The notes beneath the pieces are model-generated. The model did not search any database and was not told where the DNA came from. It saw nothing but the letters and a program-made list of their open reading frames with translations. From Lunatimonas sp. (lineage in GTDB: Bacteria > Bacteroidota > Bacteroidia > Cytophagales > Cyclobacteriaceae), in contig NZ_JAFIEU010000004.1 of NCBI RefSeq assembly GCF_020832325.1, forward strand, positions 1 through 33,039: a stretch of 33,039 nucleotides of DNA, written 5' to 3'. Within the stretch, counting starts at the first letter, position 1. Each line of letters begins with the position of its first letter. The translations under genes and the position numbers were made by a program. Of the stretch, positions 7,655-15,888 are shown in pieces.

Positions 7655-9037
7655 TCAGAACTCTCTGATCTTAATACTACGGTAATGAACCTCGTCTGAG
7701 TGGTCTTGCAGGAGAATATATCCCTCTTCAGCAAGTCCAAAGTTTTCGATGTTTTTATACTTGCTTCCTGCTACCAATTGCTTAAATTCTTCTGATCCGC
7801 GAACGTATTCAAGCACTTTCAGGCCATTGATAAAATGTTCTACCCGGTTGTCCGGGTGAACGACCACACGGCCTTTGTTCCACGACCCGATGGGTTGTAC
7901 GAATCGGGCTTGCTTGTCGGCGGTTATTAGGTCATACAGGGAGGCCAATGTTCGATTGCCGTCTATGCCTTGTTTCGCATCGGGATGTCGTTCGTCGTCC
8001 AGTACTTGGTATTCCAATCCCAGTGCTGAACCCACGTCACCATCGGACAAGGTAACAAAGTACTTTAGCCCGCTATTTGCCCCCTCCGTTAGCTTGAAGT
8101 CGAAGGCCAGGTCAAAGGCGCTGAATTTCTCTTCCGTGATGATATCTCCAGGTCTGGGTGTACCTTCTTTGGCAGCTTCGATGATGAGGACGCCATCACG
8201 AATGGACCAGCCCTGTTCCGGAAACGCTTTTTGTTTCGTTCCTCTCCACCCTTGACTGTCGGTTCCGTTAAAGAGCAACCGCCAGCCCAGTTGTTTTTCA
8301 TGGTCGGTCAGGGTGTTTGGTACGGTACTAACCACAAACATATCCGATTTCATCGGGGTGGGCACTAAATTTTCCGTCTTAATGCGGATGTTGCGGAAAT
8401 ATGTTTTTCTGCCGGCATTTGCTGCATCACGTATACTGTGTACCTGTAGACCGATAAATCCGGACCGATCCATTTCGTCAACTAAATAAGCCGTCTCTTG
8501 TCCATTTACCCATGTTTTGAGTTCATTTCCAATAAACTCGATCCGGTACGTATTGTATTCTCCCAGCTTGAAAGCACTGCGTGCAGGGGGGTTCAGTGTA
8601 AGGGGATACAGCCAGTTTCTTCGTGCCTCGTCGTAAATCCCTCCAGACCAAGCGCGTTCTTGCGGGTCTGTTTCTACCTGATATCCGAAAACTCTCCCTT
8701 GTCCATCCCGAGCATTGGGGTCATGCTGCCCGCGCACCATTACACCTGAGTTGCTGGATTCGTGTTCCACTTTTATTTCAAGTTCAAGAATAAAATCCTC
8801 AAATTTCTCATCGGTCACCAAGAATGTATTGGGGGTATTGGCTACCGCGGTTCCGATGATTTCACCATTTTCTATGCTGAACTCAGCTTCTCCGTCCAGT
8901 CGGGTCCAGCCGTTGAGCGATTTTCCGTCAAATAGGTCTCTCCAGCCGTCGGAGGTCTCACTGCCGCCCGACCCACAGGCCGAAAGCATCGCTGCGGCCA
9001 CAAATAGGCTGAGTACTAGGTTGTGTTTCTTCATCAT
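7655..9037 (-). CDS. Two-domain DUF1080 (3-keto-disaccharide hydrolase family) lipoprotein
   Basis: 460 residues. The leader ends AMLSAC with lipidated C21, placing the protein in the periplasm or at the cell surface. Two DUF1080 (PF06439) jelly-roll domains follow: the first about residues 32-222, starting DLFDGKSLNGW, the second about 250-459, starting LLFNGTDSQGW and ending HYRSIKIREF. Both retain the N-S-G-hydrophobic strand (NSGVMVRG at 96-103, NSGLKYFV at 321-328). Known members cleave 3-keto-glycosides (hydrolase or lyase chemistry) after an oxidoreductase has oxidised C3 of the sugar. A single domain is about 200-250 residues, so this is a tandem duplication or fusion. It is last in a leftward cluster after a DoxX protein and a Tat-exported isomerase-like protein, with its own terminator. 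No partner dehydrogenase is in the window. Confidence 0.9.
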   Translation of the reverse strand: MMKKHNLVLSLFVAAAMLSACGSGGSETSDGWRDLFDGKSLNGWTRLDGEAEFSIENGEIIGTAVANTPNTFLVTDEKFEDFILELEIKVEHESSNSGVMVRGQHDPNARDGQGRVFGYQVETDPQERAWSGGIYDEARRNWLYPLTLNPPARSAFKLGEYNTYRIEFIGNELKTWVNGQETAYLVDEMDRSGFIGLQVHSIRDAANAGRKTYFRNIRIKTENLVPTPMKSDMFVVSTVPNTLTDHEKQLGWRLLFNGTDSQGWRGTKQKAFPEQGWSIRDGVLIIEAAKEGTPRPGDIITEEKFSAFDLAFDFKLTEGANSGLKYFVTLSDGDVGSALGLEYQVLDDERHPDAKQGIDGNRTLASLYDLITADKQARFVQPIGSWNKGRVVVHPDNRVEHFINGLKVLEYVRGSEEFKQLVAGSKYKNIENFGLAEEGYILLQDHSDEVHYRSIKIREF

Positions 9038-9131
9038 GTGCTTTTATTGGTAAATTATGTTGGGTAATTAACTAGTTAATATACTTGTCGGACGCATTAC
9101 GACAGGATGTTGGTGCCGTTGGTCTCTTGCG

Positions 9132-10073
9132 CTATATAGAATCCAAAATCAGCTTTTTAGTCGCCTTGATGGCGGCTTCTGCGTCCATGGGCATGCCGAG
9201 TCCACCTCCCCATTCAATGCCCACAAAGCCCTCAAAGTTGAATGCAGCTACGATATTCATCATGCGCTTGAAGTCTATGGTCGTGTCCTGTCCGTGGTGG
9301 TCAAATCCCATGGATTTGGCGCTAACTCCTTTTGCATAAGGCATCAATTCTGCTACTCCTATATAAGGGTCGTAAAAATTACCGGTTTCCAGGTCAGTAC
9401 GGAAATTACCAAAGTCTGGCAATGTTCCGCAATAGGAATTGTCTACCTTCCGAATGACATCTGCCAGCCAGCGCCCATTGGAGGAGTAACCTCCGTGGTT
9501 TTCTACGATGATACTGATTTGGTTTGCAGCCCCGTATTCCACTAGCTTGGCCAGACCGTCGGCGAAATAACCCATGGCGTCCCGATAATTGGCATCCCCA
9601 TAGCCGGATGCGTTTACCCGAATGGCATGGCATCCCAGGTATTTTGCGGCATCCACCCACTTGTGGTGGTTCTGTGCAGCTGTCTTGCGAACGCTCTCCT
9701 CGGGGCTGGCTAGCGCACCATCCTGTCCCCACATGTCTACCATGATCATCACATTTCTTACTCCGGCCCCATCACTGCGGGACTTCAGTTCGCGCAGGTA
9801 GTTGCTGTCGGTTTCTTGGCCCTTAAAAAAGCTACTCACATATTCTACTGCGTGGATATCAAATACCTTCTTGGTGGTTTCGGGAAAATCCAAGTTGCTG
9901 ATCTTTCCTGAATTTAGCCAGTCACGAAGGGACCATTCGGCTAATGAGATGGTATACGGGGATTTTTTGGTGCTCGGAGCCTCGGCCTGTGCTTTTGCTG
10001 AAAGCCCCGAAAACATGGCCAATCCCAGCCCGGCTTTCAGTGAATCCTTGAAAAATTTTCTTCGTTGGGTCAT
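9132..10073 (-). CDS. Tat-exported sugar phosphate isomerase/epimerase-like TIM-barrel protein
   Basis: 313 residues from the ATG at 10073; an ATG at 10109 adds 12 residues before the leader and is less likely. The N-terminus MTQRRKFFKDSLKAGLGLAM has a Tat-type twin Arg, a hydrophobic stretch and an AKAQA cleavage region. The rest resembles xylose-isomerase-like TIM barrels: ISLAEWSL near 42-49, E191 in IIVENHGG, D220 in LPDFGNF and E287 in GIEWGG are at metal-ligand positions. The strand that usually carries a ligand His reads KGVSAKSM, with Ser at that point. The gene lies 94 bases before the DUF1080 gene and follows the DoxX gene on the same strand. Pairing with DUF1080 suggests action on the released keto-sugar or glycal product, which is inference. 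Confidence 0.85.
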   Translation of the reverse strand: MTQRRKFFKDSLKAGLGLAMFSGLSAKAQAEAPSTKKSPYTISLAEWSLRDWLNSGKISNLDFPETTKKVFDIHAVEYVSSFFKGQETDSNYLRELKSRSDGAGVRNVMIMVDMWGQDGALASPEESVRKTAAQNHHKWVDAAKYLGCHAIRVNASGYGDANYRDAMGYFADGLAKLVEYGAANQISIIVENHGGYSSNGRWLADVIRKVDNSYCGTLPDFGNFRTDLETGNFYDPYIGVAELMPYAKGVSAKSMGFDHHGQDTTIDFKRMMNIVAAFNFEGFVGIEWGGGLGMPMDAEAAIKATKKLILDSI

Positions 10074-10168
10074 TGCGTAATAGAATGTTTGGTTGAAACG
10101 AGTAGACAAGATAAGAAAGATTCCTTAAACCAACCAAGATTTTCAGGTGCATTGGATGCGTAGGGTGT

Positions 10169-10672
10169 CTATCCTTCTTTTTCACGCAGTCCTCCTAAGG
10201 GGTGAGGTTCTACATGAGAGCCCATTACGATGCCAGCGGCAATGAGGATCAGGTTCTTAAAAATATACTGGCCCTTTAGGGTAGGCACCCAGGGTATCCA
10301 TTCAAAAACCTGCTCTGGAAAGAAGAAGATGGGCAGGAAGGTTCCCGGCAGTTGCAGAAATAGCAATAATAACACCATCCGCATCAATTTTCCTGAAATC
10401 AGGCCCACACCGATCAATACTTCCCAAAGGGCAAGTCCCAAGGTGATTTGGCTGTCGGTGAACAAGCCAAAGGTCATCCGATGGATCGTGTCCAACACCA
10501 GTCCCTCTGCAGGACTCACATTGGGGAAAAATTTCAACACTCCAAACCATAGAAATACGAATCCAATGCTGAGGCGGAGTAATTTGATACCATGCGCTTT
10601 CTTCCACTGGACGATGCTTTTGTCGATTTTTCGAAACAGGGACCCTGCGTTGTCTTTTTTTGTGTTGTTCAT
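10169..10672 (-). CDS. DoxX-like integral membrane protein
   Basis: 167 residues with four predicted membrane segments at about 31-50, 76-94, 97-117 and 136-151, the standard DoxX layout. The first segment contains LSIGFVFLWFGVLKFFP, similar to the RxxxGxxFxxxGxxKF signature of the family. DoxX proteins are poorly defined; some support membrane redox or thiosulfate-oxidation systems. It is the first gene of a leftward run, about 95 bases before the Tat-exported isomerase-like gene. If cotranscribed, it might serve as a membrane anchor or quinone-linked partner for periplasmic sugar oxidation; this is speculation from gene order. Confidence 0.8.
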   Translation of the reverse strand: MNNTKKDNAGSLFRKIDKSIVQWKKAHGIKLLRLSIGFVFLWFGVLKFFPNVSPAEGLVLDTIHRMTFGLFTDSQITLGLALWEVLIGVGLISGKLMRMVLLLLFLQLPGTFLPIFFFPEQVFEWIPWVPTLKGQYIFKNLILIAAGIVMGSHVEPHPLGGLREKEG

Positions 10673-10780
10673 TGTTTGTAGGAGGTTTTAGCGCTCATGG
10701 ATCGTATAAAAAACAGAAAAACTCGCTGAAATTCCCTCAATTCCACGCGCATTTGCGTAGAAAGCCGCAATTATTATTCC

Positions 10781-10788
10781 TAACTTTG
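10781..10788 (+). promoter_or_regulatory. -7 element match before Na/Pi cotransporter gene
   Basis: TAACTTTG fits TAnnTTTG exactly. The nearest TTTG upstream (10752-10755) is 25 bases away, longer than the usual 19-21. If used, the leader would be about 120 bases. Confidence 0.3.
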
Positions 10789-10917
10789 AGGTGAAACGCA
10801 CAAGAGAAGAGACGTTGCTGTATTTTCTCAATTCCTAAAATTCAGGGCTTGTTGCGTGTTGAGTTGTTTTGGTAGTTGAGGGAAGCGTATGCCCTTTGCT
10901 CAATTTTGGAGATTTGC

Positions 10918-12573
10918 ATGGAAGGATCATTTGATTTTTGGAAATTCTTAGCCGGGATTGGCTTATTCTTGTGGGGTATGCATCAGTTAGAGCATGCGCT
11001 TCGCGAATTGGTAGGTCGTTCGTTTAAAGAGCTGCTTCAGAGGTTTACCAATAGACCATGGAAGGGGATTGCTGTGGGTACTGTAATCACAGCCATTTTG
11101 CAAAGCAGTTCGTTGGTTACGCTGATGGTGCTTGCGTTTTTGGGGGGAGGAATGATAAGCTTAAGTCACTCCTTGGGTGTCGTATTAGGTGCCAATTTAG
11201 GAACCACCTTTACCGCTTGGATCGTAGCGACTTTGGGTTTTAAAGTGAGCGTTTCGGATTTTGCCTTTCCTTTTTTGGCTCTGGGGACATTGACGTACCT
11301 GTTTGTAAACAGCAGGCCACTTTTGAGAAATACCGGGGCTTTCTTGGTAGGGTTTGGATTATTGTTTTTGGGATTGGACTTTATGAAGGAAGCCATAGAA
11401 TCCGTGGCCGAGCAGATTGATTTGTCAGACTACCTTCGATTTGGCCTCTGGGTGTTTTTGGTATTGGGTATATTGGTAACGGCCCTGATACAGTCCAGTT
11501 CAGCCACAATTGTCATCGTGTTGAGTGCATTAAATGCCCAAGTGGTTGATATTCAACATGCATTGGCGATGATTATTGGTGCGAATATTGGAACGACGTT
11601 TACTCTTATCTTAGGAGCAATAGGTGGCACAGCCGATAAAAAGCGTTTGGCCTTGGGCAATTTTGTTTTCAAATTGGTGGCAGGTGTCATCACTTTCTTT
11701 TTTATCGAAGAGATGATATTCGTTGCGTTCCATACCTTCAAGGTGGAGGACCCGCTCATGGAGTTGGTACTGCTGAATACATTGATCAACGTATTTGGGA
11801 TTGTAATCTTTTATCCTTTTCTGGGGGTCATGGAGAGGTGGCTTCGCCGAAAGTTCGTTTCAGACGAGCCTCAGGGTCTATCCACGTATATCAAAAATGT
11901 CAGTACCGAAGTGCCATCGGTAGGTATCATGGCATTGGAAAAAGAGGTCGATTGGCTGTTTGAACGCACGTTGAAATTTGTCAAAAAGCTGATATTAAAA
12001 CACCATCTTCCCGAAAAGAATACTTCCGTTTGGAAAAAAATCATCTACCAACCAAAAGATCTCTTGGCAGATTACGATAGACTCAAGTCCTTGGAGGATG
12101 AATTGACCGGCTATGGAATCGGCCTCCAAGAGCAAAATTTATCCTCAGAGGAAGCTGCACAGCTCACCCATTTAATGCATGCGATGCGGGAGATGATTTA
12201 TGGAGCAAAGGATTTCAAAGACATTGTACACAATATCCAGCAGATGGAAGCCTCTCAAGAGTCGTTGGTAATGGAGTTGCACCAAGAGTTGAAACAAAAA
12301 ATGCACCGGTATGTAAACGAGTTGGATAAGCTTGCCGACAGTCCGGACGAATTGCAGCTTCTGACATTATACAGCCAGCTAGATTTAGAACACGAGTCTA
12401 TGATTTCGGGACTATATGGCAAACTCCGCCATCAAAGGACGGATGTACCGGTTTCATCGCTTTCGAATGTAATCAAACAGTCTTTTTCTGGGGTTAAGCA
12501 CTTGGGCAATGCATTGGATAGCCGAAAAGGCACGGCTAGTCCTCCCGTAAATGAAGGCGTCCCGCTTGGATGA
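10918..12573 (+). CDS. Na/Pi cotransporter family protein with PhoU-like C-terminal region
   Basis: 551 residues from the ATG at 10918; an ATG at 10876 adds 14 residues with no family match. The N-terminal half is a PF02690 transporter: two inverted-repeat units each carry a QSSS motif (residues 62-65 and 192-195) followed by GANLGTT (91-97) or GANIGTT (221-227), the hallmark of NptA/SLC34-like carriers. The first hydrophobic segment begins FWKFLAGIGLFLWGMHQLE. The C-terminal part (about 330 onward) is hydrophilic and helical, like the PhoU-like tails of bacterial members. Predicted role: sodium-coupled phosphate movement at the inner membrane. It is transcribed alone and converges on uspA. 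Confidence 0.9.
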   Translation: MEGSFDFWKFLAGIGLFLWGMHQLEHALRELVGRSFKELLQRFTNRPWKGIAVGTVITAILQSSSLVTLMVLAFLGGGMISLSHSLGVVLGANLGTTFTAWIVATLGFKVSVSDFAFPFLALGTLTYLFVNSRPLLRNTGAFLVGFGLLFLGLDFMKEAIESVAEQIDLSDYLRFGLWVFLVLGILVTALIQSSSATIVIVLSALNAQVVDIQHALAMIIGANIGTTFTLILGAIGGTADKKRLALGNFVFKLVAGVITFFFIEEMIFVAFHTFKVEDPLMELVLLNTLINVFGIVIFYPFLGVMERWLRRKFVSDEPQGLSTYIKNVSTEVPSVGIMALEKEVDWLFERTLKFVKKLILKHHLPEKNTSVWKKIIYQPKDLLADYDRLKSLEDELTGYGIGLQEQNLSSEEAAQLTHLMHAMREMIYGAKDFKDIVHNIQQMEASQESLVMELHQELKQKMHRYVNELDKLADSPDELQLLTLYSQLDLEHESMISGLYGKLRHQRTDVPVSSLSNVIKQSFSGVKHLGNALDSRKGTASPPVNEGVPLG

Positions 12574-12586
12574 AACGCGGGACGCC
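12556..12586. terminator. GC-rich hairpin between convergent genes
   Basis: Perfect 10-bp stem (12556-12565 and 12577-12586) with an 11-base loop containing the transporter stop codon. No strong T-run follows on either strand, so termination is plausible from position and stem strength but not certain. Confidence 0.5.
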
Positions 12587-12594
12587 AGTAAACG

Positions 12595-13422
12595 TTACTC
12601 AAATTTTACACTCAGTACAGGAATATCGGTTTTGTAAAGAACCGTTTCCGTCACCCCAATCTGGTAACTGGAGTTGGTGGTCCGAACATTGGAAGCGATG
12701 GCGATCAATCCGGATTTTTGGCTTTCGGCGAACGCAATGATGCCATTTTCCACTTCGTGGTGGTTAAACACGTGTTTGTGAATAACAAGGTCTTCCTGCC
12801 CGGTGGCATACTGTTTCATCTTAGCCTCAGCCTGCAGGGTGTCTACAAATCCGGAGGGCGTATTGACGTAGAGGAAATGCATGGATGCGCCGAGCATTTT
12901 GATCAGCGGCTTCATCCGTACAAAGGCAGGTTTGCTGGCTTCGTTGAACAGGGACGCAAAGGTCATTTTTTTGATGGTTCTGCCGTCTATCGGTTTTTTT
13001 ACAGCCAGTACAGGACACTCTGCCAGTCGCATTACTTTCTGCATCGTAGACCCGACAAATTTGCCTTCTTCGTATCCGATGCCGTAGGCACCGATTACAA
13101 TGAGATCGGCAGCTTGCTTTTTGGCCACATCGACGATTGACTGTGCTGGTATGCCGATTTTAACCACGGCTTCCACGGGATTGTGGGACACCTTGTGATC
13201 CATGATAAATGCTTTGAGTTTATCTTTTGCCTCAGCTTCGGTGTCAATAATGGACGAATGCTTTGCTTTTTCACTTTCGGATAGGTTATCCCAGTCCAAC
13301 GTCGTGCTTACCACGTTCACGCAGGTAATGGTGGCATCTCCTTTTGCCGCCAGCTTGGCCGCATTTTGAAAGGCAATTTCAGCATAGGGCGAGAAATCTA
13401 CAGGAACAACAATACGTTTCAT
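12595..13422 (-). CDS. Universal stress protein with two Usp domains
   Basis: 275 residues from the ATG at 13422, which gives the classical start MKRIVVPVDFSPYAEIA; the frame extends to 13452 but the extra residues match nothing. Usp domain 1 (about 1-145) has the complete ATP-binding motif G-x2-G-x9-G-S at G111, G114, G124 and S125, then CPVLAV. Domain 2 (about 146-275) ends IPVLSVKF but lacks an obvious G-x2-G-x9-G-S/T motif, so only the first domain is likely to bind nucleotide. Cytoplasmic stress or starvation role by family; partner unknown. Transcribed alone, converging on the transporter gene. Confidence 0.9.
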   Translation of the reverse strand: MKRIVVPVDFSPYAEIAFQNAAKLAAKGDATITCVNVVSTTLDWDNLSESEKAKHSSIIDTEAEAKDKLKAFIMDHKVSHNPVEAVVKIGIPAQSIVDVAKKQAADLIVIGAYGIGYEEGKFVGSTMQKVMRLAECPVLAVKKPIDGRTIKKMTFASLFNEASKPAFVRMKPLIKMLGASMHFLYVNTPSGFVDTLQAEAKMKQYATGQEDLVIHKHVFNHHEVENGIIAFAESQKSGLIAIASNVRTTNSSYQIGVTETVLYKTDIPVLSVKFE

Positions 13423-13622
13423 AGCTTTTTGGTTTATTTGGTTATGTATCATTCAGTTTTTTTAAAATTCAACCGGTTGGAGTTACTCCATCACCAATTG
13501 ATTCTCAAAGAAACAAAATAATATCCTGAATAAACATGATGAAAATCAGTCGGAAAAGTGATTAAAACGATTGTCTTAGATAAATTAGAGAAAAAGTGAA
13601 GTGATCGACATGTACTCCTGGC

Positions 13623-14627
13623 TTACCTACTGGATGACAAACGGAAGGCATTCGCTGGGTTTTTGATCACCAATTGTTCACATTCCATCTCAGAGAAGCC
13701 ATTTGCCAAAAGCAAAGGTATAAATCGCTCAGATAGCGTAGTAAAACCTCTAAACGAACCTCCATTTTCCTCGCCAGGGCTGTACCATCCCGCATCGTGG
13801 GATAGCAATGTTCTATTCAGCACATCGTGCTGTTTCATGTGGAGGAGGTAGGAGAGATATTGATCTAAGTTTTCTTCTGAAATTCCGTCAAAACTCACCC
13901 ATGCTCCACGTTTTGCGGCTGCTACATGCCGGGATTTATCTTCCTCAGCCTGGGCGTGGACCCATACAAACGCATCTTCCGGTACGCCTTCTTCTTTTAA
14001 GACATCCATTTGGGCAAAGGCCGCCAACGCAGTGCCCGTATGGGAAACAATCAGTAAACCGGATGCCTGATGGGTTTTTGCAGCGGCACGGACGAGTTTT
14101 TCGTGGAGCGGAGAAAGGGGTCCTGGATTTACGCTAATTTTTATAAATCCTGGCTTAATGCCGGTGCCGGCGATGCCCTCCTGCGATTCCGCAATCCAGC
14201 GGGCCGCAAGCTGATCTGCTGATTCGGTGAATGCATATTCCGGGAGATATTTGTTGTCTACGGCACCGTACAGGCCGGTATTGGTTAGTAGCTGAATGCC
14301 ACTCCGCTGAGAAAGTTCCTGAAGTAAGCCCGGATCTCTGCCGAGGAACTCCGGCGTACATTCCACCAGGGTGGTAAAGCCAAGGTCCTTGATTTCCTGC
14401 AAAAAGGGAAGCACCCGGTCGATTACTTGGGAACGCTCCCATCGCTCCGAATGGTAGTCACTCGCACCTATGAAGTCAACCAATAGGTGTTCGTGAATGA
14501 GTGTTTTTCCCATTTCACTCACTTCCAGAGGACCCTGCACGGTTTCTATATAGTGGTGGGTGGTTTCCGGAGGAGTACACGCATAGCATATACCATAGAA
14601 AGCAATCAAAAGCAGGTATGAACGCAC
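13623..14627 (-). CDS. Phosphotriesterase-family hydrolase, probable lipoprotein
   Basis: Member of the phosphotriesterase (PTE, PF02126) metal hydrolases, whose natural substrates are often lactones or esters. The binuclear metal set is complete (residue numbers from the ATG at 14687): H65 and H67 (LIHEHLL), carbamylated-lysine candidate K183 (FIKIS), H216 (VSHTG), H244 (VHAQAE) and D298 (SHDAGW). The ATG at 14687 lies inside ppgK and overlaps it by 53 bases, with a poor leader. A GTG at 14627, 7 bases after the ppgK stop, gives MRSYLLLIAFYGICYAC, a lipoprotein-like leader with Cys at residue 17, so I prefer it; the lipobox is imperfect. Cotranscribed with polyphosphate glucokinase. Confidence 0.87.
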   Translation of the reverse strand: MRSYLLLIAFYGICYACTPPETTHHYIETVQGPLEVSEMGKTLIHEHLLVDFIGASDYHSERWERSQVIDRVLPFLQEIKDLGFTTLVECTPEFLGRDPGLLQELSQRSGIQLLTNTGLYGAVDNKYLPEYAFTESADQLAARWIAESQEGIAGTGIKPGFIKISVNPGPLSPLHEKLVRAAAKTHQASGLLIVSHTGTALAAFAQMDVLKEEGVPEDAFVWVHAQAEEDKSRHVAAAKRGAWVSFDGISEENLDQYLSYLLHMKQHDVLNRTLLSHDAGWYSPGEENGGSFRGFTTLSERFIPLLLANGFSEMECEQLVIKNPANAFRLSSSR

Positions 14628-14634
14628 GACGAAA

Positions 14635-15381
14635 TTACTTTTTTGGCCAATGATGGGCAGCGAGGGCCGCCCCGATGATTCCAGCATTATTGCGCTTTTC
14701 TGCTACCAAGATAGGCACATCCACGTCTATCTGATTTTCAAACAGCTCCAACTTTTTGCTGGCACCGCCGCCCAATATAAACAGATCCGGTGAAAGGATG
14801 CGGTTGGTGTGCTTTAAAAACTTATTGAAGCGTTTGCCCCAAGCTTTGTAGGTGAGATTTTCGTTTTTTCTGGCTGAATCTGCAGCGTAGTATTCGATGA
14901 TCTCTCCATTTTTATAAAACACTCTTCCCAACTCAAAATTGGGAATGAGCTTGCCGTCGTAAAAAACCCCGGTCCCCAATCCGGTTCCAATGGTGACGGT
15001 GATGACCAATCCATTTTTTCCCTTACCCGCGCCGTAAGTCATCTCAGCCAACCCGGCCGCATCGGCATCATTGATGACGGTGACGGGAAGGCCCGTCTTT
15101 TCCGCGAAGAGAGCATCGACTTGGGTACCGACCCAGCTTTTGTGTATATTACTTTTGGTGACCGACATGCCGTTGTTTACGACGGTGGGAAAACCACATC
15201 CAATAGGACCTTTCCATTGAAAATGATCCACCAAGGTTTTGACTGCCTCTGCCACACTTTCCGGTTTGGCAGGTTTGGGTGTGGGAACCCTAAACCGCTC
15301 AGCGGTGAGCTCTCCCGTTTCAATGTTCACTGGAGCGCCTTTTATTCCTGAACCGCCAATGTCAATGCCTAATATCTCCAT
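14635..15381 (-). CDS. ppgK: Polyphosphate-dependent glucokinase-like ROK kinase
   Basis: 248 residues. Phosphorylates glucose, using polyphosphate and/or ATP in characterised relatives. Signature sequences are DIGGSGIKG at 7-15 (phosphate-binding loop), TPKPAKPE at 34-41, GFPTVV at 63-68, [11 protein letters not shown] at 104-114 with catalytic Asp 106, and IGTGLGTG at 131-138. The short length and these motifs point to the PpgK branch of ROK; the zinc-binding CxCGxxGC motif of other ROK kinases is absent. Cytoplasmic. First gene of a two-gene unit with the phosphotriesterase-like gene. A glucokinase fits glucose released by glycoside breakdown nearby. Confidence 0.9.
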   Translation of the reverse strand: MEILGIDIGGSGIKGAPVNIETGELTAERFRVPTPKPAKPESVAEAVKTLVDHFQWKGPIGCGFPTVVNNGMSVTKSNIHKSWVGTQVDALFAEKTGLPVTVINDADAAGLAEMTYGAGKGKNGLVITVTIGTGLGTGVFYDGKLIPNFELGRVFYKNGEIIEYYAADSARKNENLTYKAWGKRFNKFLKHTNRILSPDLFILGGGASKKLELFENQIDVDVPILVAEKRNNAGIIGAALAAHHWPKK

Positions 15382-15888
15382 ACCCTGTCTTTACGTGTGT
15401 TTTTTGAACACTGGCAATAGTTTTTTTTGTTCATTTCTAGTTAATTATCCTTCAATAATCTGCAACCTCGCAGCATATTGGCCATGTGAAATCGATCAAT
15501 TCGGCTTGCATGGCCTACTTTCTACCTGAGTTTCGTTAGGTAGGGACGATTCCATACACTAAGGTAATGAATAAATTCATGTAACCCGCTGCCGAAGTAG
15601 GCTAAACTTTGATGAATAGCCAATAAACTGACTTTCCAAAACTGTTCCAGATACGTTAATTTATGTCAAAGGGCATGTTTTTCGGCGAAAAATAACTAAA
15701 ATTACAGCTAGAAAAACGTTTAACCCAACGCATACCTTGACAAGTCTACTTTGGCTGACAGCAAATGTGGTGAATCGATTGGCTGGCACGCAAGACTTCA
15801 TTGAATCAATGGATTCCTTTTCCGGTTGTTTTTTGCTCGGAGGCGGCTTCGATAGACTATGCAAACCCAAAAAAACACGTACTATTAC
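15382..15888. other. 507-base intergenic region without a recognisable gene
   Basis: Open frames here are short and show no family signature. The region separates divergent ppgK (-) and an isomerase-like gene (+) and should hold both promoters. I see a 7-base inverted repeat, GGCCATG (15480-15486) and CATGGCC (15509-15515), with a 22-base spacer, but no exact TAnnTTTG element at a convincing distance on either strand. It is one of the longest noncoding gaps in the window, so a small RNA or long leader remains possible. Confidence 0.5.

Noticed and set aside
12556-12586. Integron attC-like site
   Set aside because: The simple 10-bp stem lacks the paired boxes and bulged bases of attC sites and sits between convergent housekeeping genes.
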